A stretch of DNA of 64,000 bases from Pseudalkalibacillus sp052246725. Lineage in GTDB: Bacteria; Bacillota; Bacilli; Bacillales; Fictibacillaceae. Below the pieces are notes generated by a model. That model did no database searches, had not been told where the DNA came from, and worked only from the letters and a program-made list of their open reading frames with translations. The position numbers and the translations under genes were made by a program. The stretch lies in assembly GCA_052246725.1 (NCBI GenBank), contig JBQQCL010000007.1; one strand, given 5' to 3'. This document shows, piece by piece, positions 50,810 to 59,589 of this stretch (the stretch's first letter is position 1; every line of letters begins with the position of its first letter).

Positions 50810-52036
50810 ATGAATAAAAAACCAGTCATCATCATTGCTCTGATTACGGCAGTTTGTGTCCTGGGAGATGCAATGATGTTCATCGTTTTACCGCTTTATT
50901 GGAAAGAGTTCGGATTAACTTCCCTCTGGCAAGTCGGAATTCTTCTCTCAATCAATCGTTTCATCCGCCTTCCGATCAATCCGTTGGTCGGTTGGTGTTA
51001 TTTACGGATGAATAAACGAACAGGCGTCCTTCTGGCTGTCATTTTAGCCATGCTAACAACCTTCTCTTATGGATGGCTGGTAAGCTTTTGGCTATTATTC
51101 ATCATGAGGGCTTTGTGGGGTGTCGCCTGGGCATTCCTACGGTTAGGAGGTTATCTTACCGTAATCGATACCTCGACAGACCGAACAAGAGGACATCTTG
51201 TCGGCTTATACAATGGGCTATGGGGATTAGGTGGTTTAGTCGGAATGCTAGCAGGAGGCATACTTGCTGATTTAGTCAGTATTCAAACCGTCACTAATAC
51301 ATTCGGTTTCATGGCTTTAATCGCCATTCCTCTAGTACTGAAGTACGTTCCTGCAATTCCAGCCGAGTCAGAGAATACTCCTATGAAAAAAGACAAACAA
51401 TCCAGTGAAGTTACGAGTGACAAGCAAATCTTCAAAAAGCCACAGGTTTTGACTATCCTTTGTTCAGGGTTACTCATTCCGTTGATCATTTTTGGGATAT
51501 TCGCTTCAACGCTAAGTGCGATGATCGATTTCCGATTATCTGAATCATTCCTATTCCTTGGGGTGACAGTCGGGGCAGCTTCTTTTGCAGGAATCATTCA
51601 AGCGATCCGCTGGGGTTGGGATCCATTTTTAGCACCATACATCGGGAAAATTTCAGATTTGAAATGGGGAAGGAAACCATTATTGATTCTAGCTTTATTC
51701 GGTGGTGCTGTGTTTTTTGCGCTAATCCCATTTGGTGTTTCTGTTTACAGCTTGTTATTCCTTTTACTCGGATTCCAGATCATGTCAACCATGATGGTAA
51801 CACTGAATGATTCGATCGCTTCTGATGTAGCATCGCAAACGTCCAAGGTCAGAGTGATCACGGCATATACCGTTGCAGTGGATTTCGGATCAGCAACGGG
51901 ACCATTATTGAGTTTCCTGATCATTGGATGGATGGGAATTGATGTACTGTACTGGGGAACGAGTGGATTATTATGTTTAATAGGTCTGTTTTGGCTCAAT
52001 CAGTTTAAAAATGAAAGCCACTTAATAAGGCCATAG
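50810..52036 (+). CDS. MFS transporter
   Basis: A 408-residue major facilitator protein with about twelve membrane segments, a charged central loop near 192-215 (ESENTPMKKDKQSSEV), and GWCYLRMNKRTGV in the loop between segments 2 and 3. GRKPLLIL in the second half is the matching internal repeat. No regulator next to it, so substrate is open. The 3' end overlaps that of the convergent AEC transporter gene by 37 bases. Confidence 0.85.
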   Translation: MNKKPVIIIALITAVCVLGDAMMFIVLPLYWKEFGLTSLWQVGILLSINRFIRLPINPLVGWCYLRMNKRTGVLLAVILAMLTTFSYGWLVSFWLLFIMRALWGVAWAFLRLGGYLTVIDTSTDRTRGHLVGLYNGLWGLGGLVGMLAGGILADLVSIQTVTNTFGFMALIAIPLVLKYVPAIPAESENTPMKKDKQSSEVTSDKQIFKKPQVLTILCSGLLIPLIIFGIFASTLSAMIDFRLSESFLFLGVTVGAASFAGIIQAIRWGWDPFLAPYIGKISDLKWGRKPLLILALFGGAVFFALIPFGVSVYSLLFLLLGFQIMSTMMVTLNDSIASDVASQTSKVRVITAYTVAVDFGSATGPLLSFLIIGWMGIDVLYWGTSGLLCLIGLFWLNQFKNESHLIRP

Positions 52037-52944
52037 AGAACACTAATCGTCATGATCGAAAGTACGGTAGATACGGAAGAACCGACTGATGCAAAGTATG
52101 GGTCTCCACCATATTTGCGTGCATACAACGCTATCGTTGGTGCGGAAGGTGTGGCAGCGACAAGAACAGCGACGAGTAAGAGAATTTGATTGACGGGAAG
52201 AAAGATGAATGGCACAAGACAAAGTGGAATGACCAACAGTCTTGTAATGACTGCCGACCATAAGTATGTGTTACAAAGGTAATTCCGAACCTCCGAGGCA
52301 TTCAAATTGGCAAGCAAGATTCCAATGATCAGCATGGAAAGTGGCACGGTTGGGAGGCCAACGGTTTTAAAAAGGTTATGGAAAGATACTGGCCATTGAT
52401 AGGGCAGTAAAAACATGAAGAATCCAACGGTCGTTGCAATAACACCTGGATTAAGGAAAAGCCATCTCCAAGAAAATGAAGTATTCCTGCGGCCGACTAC
52501 ATATATTCCATAAGTCCAAATTAATATGATGTACAGAAAATTGAACACTGCAGTGTATAGAATTCCGATTTCTCCAAGCAGGATATAGATGATCGCATAA
52601 CCGATGAATCCTTGATTCCCGAATACGATCAAACCTTCATACACACCCTTCTGATCCTCCGGAAGGGTTGCTTTTTTTCGTAATAAGATTCCAGCAGCGC
52701 ATGCTATGAAAATGGCTGCAAGGGATAAGCCGATCAGCCAGCCAAACTCGTGCATGTACTTTGGGTCATATGGAAAATCCATCGAGTATAAGATGAGGGC
52801 GGGCAATGTGATGTAAAGGACAAGCTGTGTGATGACATAATCCGAAGAGTCTGGAAGGATTTTTGTTTTGCGCGCAACATAACCGACGATTGCAATCAAA
52901 TAAAGCATCACCATTTCTCCGAGCAAAGAAAGCATTGCGCCCAT
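52000..52944 (-). CDS. AEC-family transporter (auxin efflux carrier type)
   Basis: A 314-residue membrane protein with about ten hydrophobic segments in two halves. The N-terminal half has TLPALILYSM near 47 and the crossover segment VFGNQGFIGYAIIY near 107; the C-terminal half has PLSMLIIGILLANLN and ATPSAPTIALYARKYGG. These Asn/Pro crossovers mark the AEC family, which in bacteria moves malate and other organic acids. Convergent with the MFS gene, sharing 37 bases of 3' end. Confidence 0.87.
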   Translation of the reverse strand: MGAMLSLLGEMVMLYLIAIVGYVARKTKILPDSSDYVITQLVLYITLPALILYSMDFPYDPKYMHEFGWLIGLSLAAIFIACAAGILLRKKATLPEDQKGVYEGLIVFGNQGFIGYAIIYILLGEIGILYTAVFNFLYIILIWTYGIYVVGRRNTSFSWRWLFLNPGVIATTVGFFMFLLPYQWPVSFHNLFKTVGLPTVPLSMLIIGILLANLNASEVRNYLCNTYLWSAVITRLLVIPLCLVPFIFLPVNQILLLVAVLVAATPSAPTIALYARKYGGDPYFASVGSSVSTVLSIMTISVLYGLIKWLSFLN

Positions 52945-53049
52945 AAAATCCCCCCAATGCAGGTTATGAGATTCATTAGGCTTTGGTGAATGGTGTGCTT
53001 TTTTAAAACCAAGTTATATAACTAAATCTTCGCTAATAAACAGAGAAGA

Positions 53050-53194
53050 TAGAGGGGAAAATGAACAAAAACAGATAGGGCTGAGATTCATGAAAAAGTT
53101 CTTTTTGAGGGGCGGTAATGATGGTCAAAAATGCCCAGGTGCAAGTCCGACCCTTCGAAAACAGACAGGTTAGGGGTCTGCAATGTTGAAGAAC
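53050..53194 (+). other. Possible relic of a TPP-type riboswitch upstream of fabI
   Basis: Blocks in the order of a thiamine pyrophosphate riboswitch can be picked out: AGAGGGG (53051), GGGCTGAGA (53078), ACCCTTCGAA (53150), CAGACAGGTTAGGGGTCTG (53162-53180) and GAAGAA. The essential ACCTGA block is missing and the gap between CTGAGA and ACCCTT is long. It does not sit next to a thiamine gene. It may be a decayed riboswitch or another structured RNA. Confidence 0.25.
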
Positions 53195-53247
53195 CGTGTA
53201 AGCAGCTGCAATGACATTTATACTGTTTTAAAGTCGAGTTGTTGTGT

Positions 53248-53274
53248 TATAATCATTCTGGTAACTGGTACTAT
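53248..53274 (+). promoter_or_regulatory. fabI promoter with FapR-like operator
   Basis: An extended -10 (TGTTATAAT, hexamer at 53248-53253) with a poor -35. From 53258, CTGGTAACTGGTACTAT agrees with the FapR site TTAGTACCTGGTACTAA at 13 of 17 positions and overlaps the expected transcription start. FapR control by malonyl-CoA is standard for fabI in Bacillus. Confidence 0.6.
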
Positions 53275-53322
53275 AACTAGCTGCTAAACATTACTTACTA
53301 CATCGTTTCATTGGAGGACATC

Positions 53323-54102
53323 ATGGAAGATTTACTCAAACTGAAAGATAAGAATATCGTGATCATGGGAGTTGCAAATGAGCGCAGCCTTGCATGGGGC
53401 GTTGCAAAATCTCTCTATAAAGCAGGAGCGAACCTGATTTTTACATACAGGAAAGAACGTTCTCTCGGAAAACTGAACAAAATCCTTGAAAAAGATAACC
53501 ATGAAGCAAAGCTGATCGTTGAATGTGACGTGAACAATGATGAGAGCATCCAGGCAGCATTTGCAAAAATCGGAGAGGAAGTAGGTACAATTCACGGCGT
53601 GCTCCACTCGATCGCTTTTGCCCATGCAGAAGACCTGAAAGGTGAATTCATCGATACGTCGAGGGAAGGGTATGCTTTCGCTCAAGATACGAGTGCTTAT
53701 TCTCTGATAGCTGTTTCAAAAGCGGCTCAGCCTCATATCACGGAGGGTGGATCGATCATCGCAATGAGCTATCTGGGCGCTGAGCGTGTCGTTGAAGGAT
53801 ATAACGTAATGGGTGTTGCAAAAGCGGCGCTTGAAGCTTCTGTAAGATATTTGGCATCAGATCTTGGGAAACATAACATCAGGGTCAATGCAATTTCAGC
53901 TGGAGCGGTTCGGACTCTTGCTGCTAAAGGAATCCCTTCATTCAATCAGATTCTCCACGAGATCGAGGAAAACTCTCCATTGAAAAGGAATGTGACCCAA
54001 GAAGAAGTTGGCGACATGACGCTTGCGCTGATCAGCCATCTTTCACGTGGCGTCACCGGGGAGATTGTGTACGTAGATTCAGGCTATAATATCATGGGAT
54101 AG
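53323..54102 (+). CDS. fabI: Enoyl-ACP reductase (NADH) FabI
   Basis: Last reduction of each fatty acid elongation cycle. 259 residues of the divergent SDR type: IVIMGVANERSLAWGVAKSL with the FabI-type GVAN-x-RS-x-AWG NADH motif, HSIAFAHAEDLKGEF near 91, and the catalytic Tyr-Lys in EGYNVMGVAKAALEA near 155-163, ending VDSGYNIMG. ATG 53323 is five bases after GGAGG; the frame continues up to a TTG at 53311 that precedes the site. Target of triclosan in this family. Confidence 0.95.
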   Translation: MEDLLKLKDKNIVIMGVANERSLAWGVAKSLYKAGANLIFTYRKERSLGKLNKILEKDNHEAKLIVECDVNNDESIQAAFAKIGEEVGTIHGVLHSIAFAHAEDLKGEFIDTSREGYAFAQDTSAYSLIAVSKAAQPHITEGGSIIAMSYLGAERVVEGYNVMGVAKAALEASVRYLASDLGKHNIRVNAISAGAVRTLAAKGIPSFNQILHEIEENSPLKRNVTQEEVGDMTLALISHLSRGVTGEIVYVDSGYNIMG

Positions 54103-54108
54103 ATTTTG

Positions 54109-54140
54109 AGCGCTGCTTCGCAACGAAGCAGTGCTTTTTT
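54109..54140 (+). terminator. Terminator of fabI
   Basis: Stem GCGCTGCTTCG/CGAAGCAGTGC with a short loop and six T, beginning seven bases after the stop codon. Two more hairpins follow: AAACTCATT/AATGAGTTT at 54156-54177 and ACCACTT/AAGTGGT near 54181-54205 with TTTTTT. Confidence 0.85.
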
Positions 54141-54259
54141 GAATTTATTAAGAAAAAACTCATTTCCGAATGAGTTTTGACCACTTTTGAGCTGGAAGTG
54201 GTTTTTTCCTTGTCGGATGTCGTGGTCTTGAATTGGAATAACGCTTGCTTCAAGACGAT

Positions 54260-54380
54260 ATGTCTAAAAGTTGATCACCTATGTCTAAAAAAATGAAGAG
54301 AAGTCTAAAAATCTTGTTGTAAGTCTAAAAAATCGCAAATAATTCTAAAAATCTTAAATTAAGTCTAAAACTTAAAATTA
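54260..54380. repeat. Six-unit array with 20 bp period
   Basis: AGTCTAAAAA-type cores begin at 54281, 54301, 54321, 54341 and 54361, exactly 20 bases apart, with a sixth at 54260 one base further off. Cores are ATGTCTAAAA, AAGTCTAAAA (three times) and AATTCTAAAA; the second ten bases of each unit vary. It fills the gap between the converging fabI and SpoIID-family genes. No CRISPR-size spacers, no coding frame. Confidence 0.85.
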
Positions 54381-54433
54381 GAAAATAATACAGTAAAAAC
54401 GACCGGCGAAACTCCGCCGGTCACCAATATTTT

Positions 54434-55993
54434 TTAATACTGCTTTTCTAAGGTGATGTCTTGATAGAAATGGTTGAGGATCTCTTCGTACGTTGCGCCT
54501 TTCGTTGCCATGCCGACTGCACCGGTTTGGGAAAGCCCCACTCCATGTCCCCAGCCTCCGCCATAGACTTTGAAGCTTGGTGTTTCAGCTTTCTTATCGA
54601 CTGGTTCGACAAAGAACAACGTGCTGAGCAATACACTTTTTCCACCGCTTGCATTGATATACTTCATCGACCAGCGGATTTGATCTTTTTGCTCATAAAA
54701 AGTACCCCCATCAGTGACGTATTCGATCTCGAGAACACGCCCTGAGTTGGATCGCTCCAATACATTTACTGCATAAACTTCTGTAATCTCAGCAGCAAAG
54801 TATTCGCTTAAGACATCTGCCAGTTCTTCATTCGTCCATTCGAATGTCCATCGGTGATACTTCGACCAATCGGACTCATAATCTCCTGCTCTGACAGCAC
54901 GAAGCGAGGTTGGATTAGCATGATTTTTGAATACCTCGAGTGTTGGAACATGTTCAATTGCTTTACCTTTATTGGAATCCGGAACGCCTCTCAAATATTC
55001 GACTGCATCTGAACTCCAGATATCCTCATTGTTTGCAGTGTAGCCGCCGGTAGTAGAGTGATAGACGGCGGTAATGAGTCTGCCATCATGCATAGCGACC
55101 ATTCCTTCAGATTCCTGGACAGCTTGAGTAGAAATCGGATGTTCTGCTTCATACCCGCCATACACTTGATCGGATGGTGTCGGCAATAAATCGTAACCGT
55201 CTGAACTTCTCTTCCCAAGGTTCGCTAACGTATAGGTACGCGCTGCGACTGCCTGGGATTTTTGTGCTTCCATTTCTCCGTAAGGGACTGGTGGAAGTTC
55301 ACGCGGAACTACACCATATAAATACAGTTCGATCGGCAGTTCATTGACGCCAGCTAAAGTCCCCTGGCTGTTATAAATGACTTCCCCGACACCTCTGTAT
55401 TTTTTACCGCCGATTTCGACCAACCCATCTGTTGAAGTGATTTTCACAGGTTTTTCAGTTACATGCTCGTTGCCTTGATATGTAACTTTCATCGTTGAAA
55501 TACCAGTTGAATACGTTACAACCTTCCAGAATGAATCACCTGCAGCTAAACCGTTTGCGATTACTTCATTTCTGAACTCATTACGGTCACCCCAGCTTGC
55601 GTCTGCTGGGAACTTCCCGATAAAAAGTCTGTACCCACCATTATAGTCCTCGACATAGGTTTCATATCCACCGATTTCAGCACGCATGAGCCAATCGTCA
55701 ACATAAGTTTCACTCGTCGTCCAGGCAACTTGCAACCGGTAGGATGTGTCAACTGTTCCTGTACTTTCAAGAGCTACAGTTGCTTCGCCATTTTCCCCCT
55801 CAATTAGTGTTTCTCCACCGATCTCGGCAATCGTAAATGAATCGTCACTTCCTAAGGTAATCGTTTCAGCTGTAGGAATGACTCCGATTCGGATATCCTG
55901 GCCATCATCTGCCTTCGCAGACTGAATACCTGAAAATGAGAAAGCGCTTACACAAAAACATAACAATGCAAGAAACAAACTTCTTCTGAGCAT
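54434..55993 (-). CDS. Secreted SpoIID/LytB-domain protein (putative lytic transglycosylase)
   Basis: A 519-residue exported protein: signal peptide about 1-28 (ends QSAKA), an N-terminal repeat-like region rich in beta strands (about 30-200), then a SpoIID/LytB domain (about 205-510). The domain shows YLYGVVPRELPPVPYGEMEAQKSQAVAARTYTL, with the Glu expected to catalyse glycan cleavage, then YHSTTGGYTANNEDIW near 312 and WGHGVGLSQTGAVGMA near 485. SpoIID proteins cut bare glycan strands as lytic transglycosylases, leaving anhydro-MurNAc ends. Its promoter faces murQ across 240 bases, tying it to the recycling operon. Confidence 0.87.
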   Translation of the reverse strand: MLRRSLFLALLCFCVSAFSFSGIQSAKADDGQDIRIGVIPTAETITLGSDDSFTIAEIGGETLIEGENGEATVALESTGTVDTSYRLQVAWTTSETYVDDWLMRAEIGGYETYVEDYNGGYRLFIGKFPADASWGDRNEFRNEVIANGLAAGDSFWKVVTYSTGISTMKVTYQGNEHVTEKPVKITSTDGLVEIGGKKYRGVGEVIYNSQGTLAGVNELPIELYLYGVVPRELPPVPYGEMEAQKSQAVAARTYTLANLGKRSSDGYDLLPTPSDQVYGGYEAEHPISTQAVQESEGMVAMHDGRLITAVYHSTTGGYTANNEDIWSSDAVEYLRGVPDSNKGKAIEHVPTLEVFKNHANPTSLRAVRAGDYESDWSKYHRWTFEWTNEELADVLSEYFAAEITEVYAVNVLERSNSGRVLEIEYVTDGGTFYEQKDQIRWSMKYINASGGKSVLLSTLFFVEPVDKKAETPSFKVYGGGWGHGVGLSQTGAVGMATKGATYEEILNHFYQDITLEKQY

Positions 55994-56051
55994 GGTAAAA
56001 CCTCCTCTAAGATTTAGATTATTTTGGGTACGAAGACAAAATTCGTCAAAT

Positions 56052-56145
56052 GACTGAAATATCCTTTTAAAATAAATTTAAAAAACATAAAAAAAAATTT
56101 TAAAAAAGAAGGAATCTAGGCAAATAGACCGAAATATTATTTTAT
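56052..56145. promoter_or_regulatory. Paired GACYGAAATATNNTTTTA motifs between spoIID-like gene and murQ
   Basis: GACTGAAATATCCTTTTA (56052) and GACCGAAATATTATTTTA (56127) are direct copies 75 bases apart in the divergent promoter region. A partial third (CACTGAAATC) follows at 56150. They are candidate operators for the SIS-domain regulator MurR encoded in the operon, or for another shared regulator. Confidence 0.4.
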
Positions 56146-56232
56146 GAAACACTGAAATCAACTAAAACAAGTGATCAAAAAGGGGGATGGAAGGGGGATC
56201 ACGTTTAAAATTTTTTACAATTGAGGTGTCCT

Positions 56233-57147
56233 ATGGAGTTAGATTTGACGTCATTAACGACAGAACAACGCAACTTGCAAACAAACAGCATTGACACCCT
56301 CGGTACACTGGACATTTTGACGGTGATCAATCAAGAGGACCAAGGTGTATCTCTCGCAGTGAAGAAAGTTCTGCCCCAAATAGGAGTAGCTGTCGATCTC
56401 ATCTCTCAAGCATTCGAAAAAGGTGGGAGATTATTTTACATAGGAGCCGGAACGAGCGGGCGATTAGGGGTGATCGATGCTGCTGAGTGTCCTCCAACAT
56501 TCAGCACACCGCCGGAACAAGTACAGGCCATCATTGCCGGTGGGGCTGAGGCGATGTTTGATGCGATTGAAGGAGCTGAGGATGACAGCCGGCAAGGCAG
56601 GGTTGATCTTTCAACACGAAATTTGACTAGTGATGACGTTGTTGTAGGCATCACGGCAAGCGGGAGAACCCCATATGTCATAGGAGCACTTGAAGCGGCG
56701 AAAGAACTTGGCCTGAAAACGATCAGCCTAAGTTGTAATCCTGATTCGGTCGTCTCAAAGGTTGTTGATCAAAGTATCGAAGTGGTCGTAGGTCCGGAAA
56801 TATTGACAGGATCCACAAGGATGAAAGCAGCTACCGCCCAAAAAATGGTGTTAAACATGCTGACGACAGCATCGATGATCAAAATGGGGAAGGTGTATGA
56901 AAACCTCATGGTCGATGTCAATGCAACAAATCTGAAACTGATGGAAAGAGCGAAAAACATCGTTTTGACCGTAACTGGAATTACGTATAAAGATGCTGAA
57001 GAATTACTTGAGAAGACGGGTTATGAAGTAAAAACAGCGATTGTCATGCATAAAGCTGATGTGCCGCTTGTTGTCGCAAAAGAAAGTATCCAGAAATCAA
57101 ATGGGTTTGTCAAAAAGGCGATTGAAGCCGCCAAACGTTTCAACTAA
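56233..57147 (+). CDS. murQ: N-acetylmuramic acid 6-phosphate etherase
   Basis: Cuts the lactyl ether of MurNAc-6-phosphate, giving GlcNAc-6-phosphate and D-lactate. 304 residues with a SIS fold: early TTEQRNLQTNSIDTLGTLD, then FYIGAGTSGRLGVIDAAECPPTFSTP near 67-92 with the catalytic Glu, VVGITASGRTPYVIGAL, and GSTRMKAATAQKMVLNM near 193, followed by KVYENLMVDVNATN. ATG 56233 is preceded by GAGGTG with a short four-base spacing. First gene of the operon murQ-SBP-permeases-nagZ-murR-anmK. Confidence 0.95.
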   Translation: MELDLTSLTTEQRNLQTNSIDTLGTLDILTVINQEDQGVSLAVKKVLPQIGVAVDLISQAFEKGGRLFYIGAGTSGRLGVIDAAECPPTFSTPPEQVQAIIAGGAEAMFDAIEGAEDDSRQGRVDLSTRNLTSDDVVVGITASGRTPYVIGALEAAKELGLKTISLSCNPDSVVSKVVDQSIEVVVGPEILTGSTRMKAATAQKMVLNMLTTASMIKMGKVYENLMVDVNATNLKLMERAKNIVLTVTGITYKDAEELLEKTGYEVKTAIVMHKADVPLVVAKESIQKSNGFVKKAIEAAKRFN

Positions 57148-57186
57148 AACGTGATACTATTAAAATTTGGTAAGGGGGATTCACAA

Positions 57187-58503
57187 ATGAAGAAATGGTT
57201 GATGGGATTCTTATCGTTGATGCTGATTCTAGGGATTTTCGCAGGTTGTTCAAATGATGATGCGTCAAAGGAGACGGATTCGGAAGATTGGAAGGACTGG
57301 GAAGGAACGATCACGATGTGGGAAGGACCACGTTGGGCTGATAAAGATGATAACAAGTACCACTGGATTGAGGATAAGATTTCTGAATTCAAAAAGGAAT
57401 ACCCAAATGTGAAGATCAAACTCGTCAAGACACCTTGGGCTGAAATGAATGATAAACTTAGCGTCGCGATTGCTGGACGTGCTTGGCCGGACATCGCACC
57501 TGTTGATATCAGTGGTGGTTCTGTAAACCAGAACCACATCAAGCAAGGGGTTATCGCACCATTAGACGATTATTTCACAGATGAAGATAAAAGTGATTTC
57601 TACGAAAATGCATTAGAAGCTTATACAACTGATGGAAAACTTTACGGCGTTCCCACATCTATAAGTGTCCATGCAATGCTTTTGAATCTCGATATCTTTG
57701 AAGAAAAAGGCGTTGAACCTCCAAAGGATGGTAAATGGACGTATGATGAGTTCGTTGAAAAAATGAAAGCGCTGACAGGTGACGGTGTTGATGGATTCTC
57801 TACGTATATCCTTCCAGGTTACTATGAAGCATGGCCGTTCTTGCTGATGGATGGTGGTTATCCATTAAATGAAGATATTACGGAATATACGTTTGATTCA
57901 GAAGAAGCAGTAAGCGGCTTGCAAAAACTTGTCGATCTTAAGTTCAAGCATGATGTAACACCGGAAAGTATGGGTGGTCAGGATGTCGGCGGTACATGGA
58001 AAGCTTGGGCTGCATCCGATCAACGTACTGTAGCTGTAGAGCCTTGGGCAACTTGGGCGATTGCATCAGCACAAACAGAAGATTTCAAAACGAACTTCAT
58101 GGTTGCTGAATATCCGACAGGTGAAACGGGTGAACCAGTCACAATCGGAGGAGTTGGCGGTTATGTCATGTTCAATTCGAAAGATGATGCGAAAAAACGT
58201 ATGACTGCTGAATTCATCAAGCATATCACGAACACGGATGAGCAAGTGACGATGGCTAAGAATTACGGTACATTCCCTGCTAGGATTTCTGCAGCTGACC
58301 AAGAACCATTTGCGGATAACCCTCAAATGGCGAGAGCACAAGAGCTTTCTCAACATGCTGTACCAGTTCCTCGCCATGAAAACTGGGCACGTATCGATGA
58401 AGCGATCCAAAAAGAACTTCAGTTAGCTCTTAATGGTGAAAAAGAACCGGCAGAAGCATTGAAAGCTGCTGGCGAATCAGTAGAAAGTATCCTAAGCGAA
58501 TAA
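57187..58503 (+). CDS. ABC sugar-binding lipoprotein of the mur operon
   Basis: Extracellular solute-binding protein, 438 residues, family 1 (CUT1 type). Lipoprotein signal MKKWLMGFLSLMLILGIFAG before C21 (FAGC). The mature part has WEGTITMWEGPRWADKDDN early and PDIAPVDISGGSV, GVPTSISVHAMLLN and GGVGGYVMFNS, all typical of oligosaccharide binders. Being inside murQ-nagZ-murR-anmK, its ligand should be a peptidoglycan sugar such as MurNAc, anhydro-MurNAc or their GlcNAc disaccharides. Start ATG 57187 follows TAAGGGGGA; the frame's earlier codon at 57151 has no site. Confidence 0.9.
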   Translation: MKKWLMGFLSLMLILGIFAGCSNDDASKETDSEDWKDWEGTITMWEGPRWADKDDNKYHWIEDKISEFKKEYPNVKIKLVKTPWAEMNDKLSVAIAGRAWPDIAPVDISGGSVNQNHIKQGVIAPLDDYFTDEDKSDFYENALEAYTTDGKLYGVPTSISVHAMLLNLDIFEEKGVEPPKDGKWTYDEFVEKMKALTGDGVDGFSTYILPGYYEAWPFLLMDGGYPLNEDITEYTFDSEEAVSGLQKLVDLKFKHDVTPESMGGQDVGGTWKAWAASDQRTVAVEPWATWAIASAQTEDFKTNFMVAEYPTGETGEPVTIGGVGGYVMFNSKDDAKKRMTAEFIKHITNTDEQVTMAKNYGTFPARISAADQEPFADNPQMARAQELSQHAVPVPRHENWARIDEAIQKELQLALNGEKEPAEALKAAGESVESILSE

Positions 58504-58639
58504 TTATTATCCCATGGGGTTGGCTCGTTTGACAGTTGAAACATCACCACTTGATGGAGTGGGGTACCGACTGTCGAGTCAATCCCTACAATTTTACATA
58601 CACAATTATGTCCTTGGTTTAGAAGGGAAGTGGGCAACC

Positions 58640-59575
58640 TTGGAAACAAAACCTGTAACCACAAATAAAGTTGAACAAACACCCGTCCGTAAGACACGAT
58701 CAAACTCGTTGTTGAAAAGTATGTACAAAAACAGAGTCTCATACTTTTTTTTGATGCCGAAATTATTATTTTTCTTCCTATTCATGTTGGTACCGATCGT
58801 ATGGGCTTTCATTCTATCCTTTCAAGAATTCAATATCATGGGTTCAACATGGGTAGGCTTTGATAACTATATAACTGCTTTTCAAAGCAAAGTTTTCCAA
58901 ATTTCCTTGTGGAACACATTCTTGTACACGATCGTCACCGTTCCGGCATTTGTGATCACTGCGTTGGTCATTGCGTCACTCGTGCAGCCTCTAGGAAAGC
59001 TCTCACAATCCTTTTTCAGGGCTGCGTTTTACTTACCGACCGTTACATCAATGGTCATCATCGCAATGGTTTGGAGATGGATGTATAACTACCGTTTCGG
59101 TATATTCAACCATATCATCGGATGGTTTGGCATTGAACCTGTCAACTGGCTTGGACAAAGTGATTCTGCGCTTCCAGCCTTGATGATCATGTCGATCCTG
59201 ATTCCTCCTGGGGCAGGTATCATCATCTATTTAGCAGCAATGAACGATATTGATCAATCATTATATGAAGCTGCTAAAATTGATGGGGCGAATGCATTAC
59301 AACGATGGTTGAAAATCACAATCCCGATGTTGAAGCCGACAACGTTATATTTGGTCATACTGAGTACGATCGGTTCATTCCAAGTTTTTACGCAGATCAT
59401 CATGATGACCGGTGGAGGTCCTGGTAATGCGACCGAGACGATCGTCCATGTCATTTATAAAACCGCATTCCGAGACTTCAAATTCGGTCTGGCATCTGCA
59501 CAATCCGTAATCTTGTTCTTCATCATCATGGTGTTTGCGATCTTCCAATATCGCTCGTTGCGAGATCATCATTAA
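58640..59575 (+). CDS. ABC sugar permease 1
   Basis: Inner-membrane permease, about 311 residues with six hydrophobic segments; LYEAAKIDGANALQRWLKITIPMLKP near the C terminus is the EAA loop that docks the ATPase. Start is uncertain. The frame is open back to 58514 without a ribosome site; I favour TTG 58640, after AAGGGAAGTGGG, giving a normal basic N terminus. The 137-base gap from the binding-protein gene could lower permease output relative to the binding protein. No ATPase gene is in this operon; in Bacillus a shared MsmX-type ATPase serves such importers. Confidence 0.88.
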   Translation: METKPVTTNKVEQTPVRKTRSNSLLKSMYKNRVSYFFLMPKLLFFFLFMLVPIVWAFILSFQEFNIMGSTWVGFDNYITAFQSKVFQISLWNTFLYTIVTVPAFVITALVIASLVQPLGKLSQSFFRAAFYLPTVTSMVIIAMVWRWMYNYRFGIFNHIIGWFGIEPVNWLGQSDSALPALMIMSILIPPGAGIIIYLAAMNDIDQSLYEAAKIDGANALQRWLKITIPMLKPTTLYLVILSTIGSFQVFTQIIMMTGGGPGNATETIVHVIYKTAFRDFKFGLASAQSVILFFIIMVFAIFQYRSLRDHH

Positions 59576-59589
59576 GGTAGGAGGTAATT

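Noticed and set aside
53100..53200. Group II intron or cobalamin riboswitch fragment (GGTGCAAGTCC)
   Set aside because: Only that short block matches; neither domain V of an intron nor the conserved cobalamin core around it could be drawn.
58514..58639. N-terminal extension of ABC permease 1
   Set aside because: No ribosome site at 58514 and the extra 42 residues do not look like a permease N terminus; however the frame is open, so the start remains unsure.
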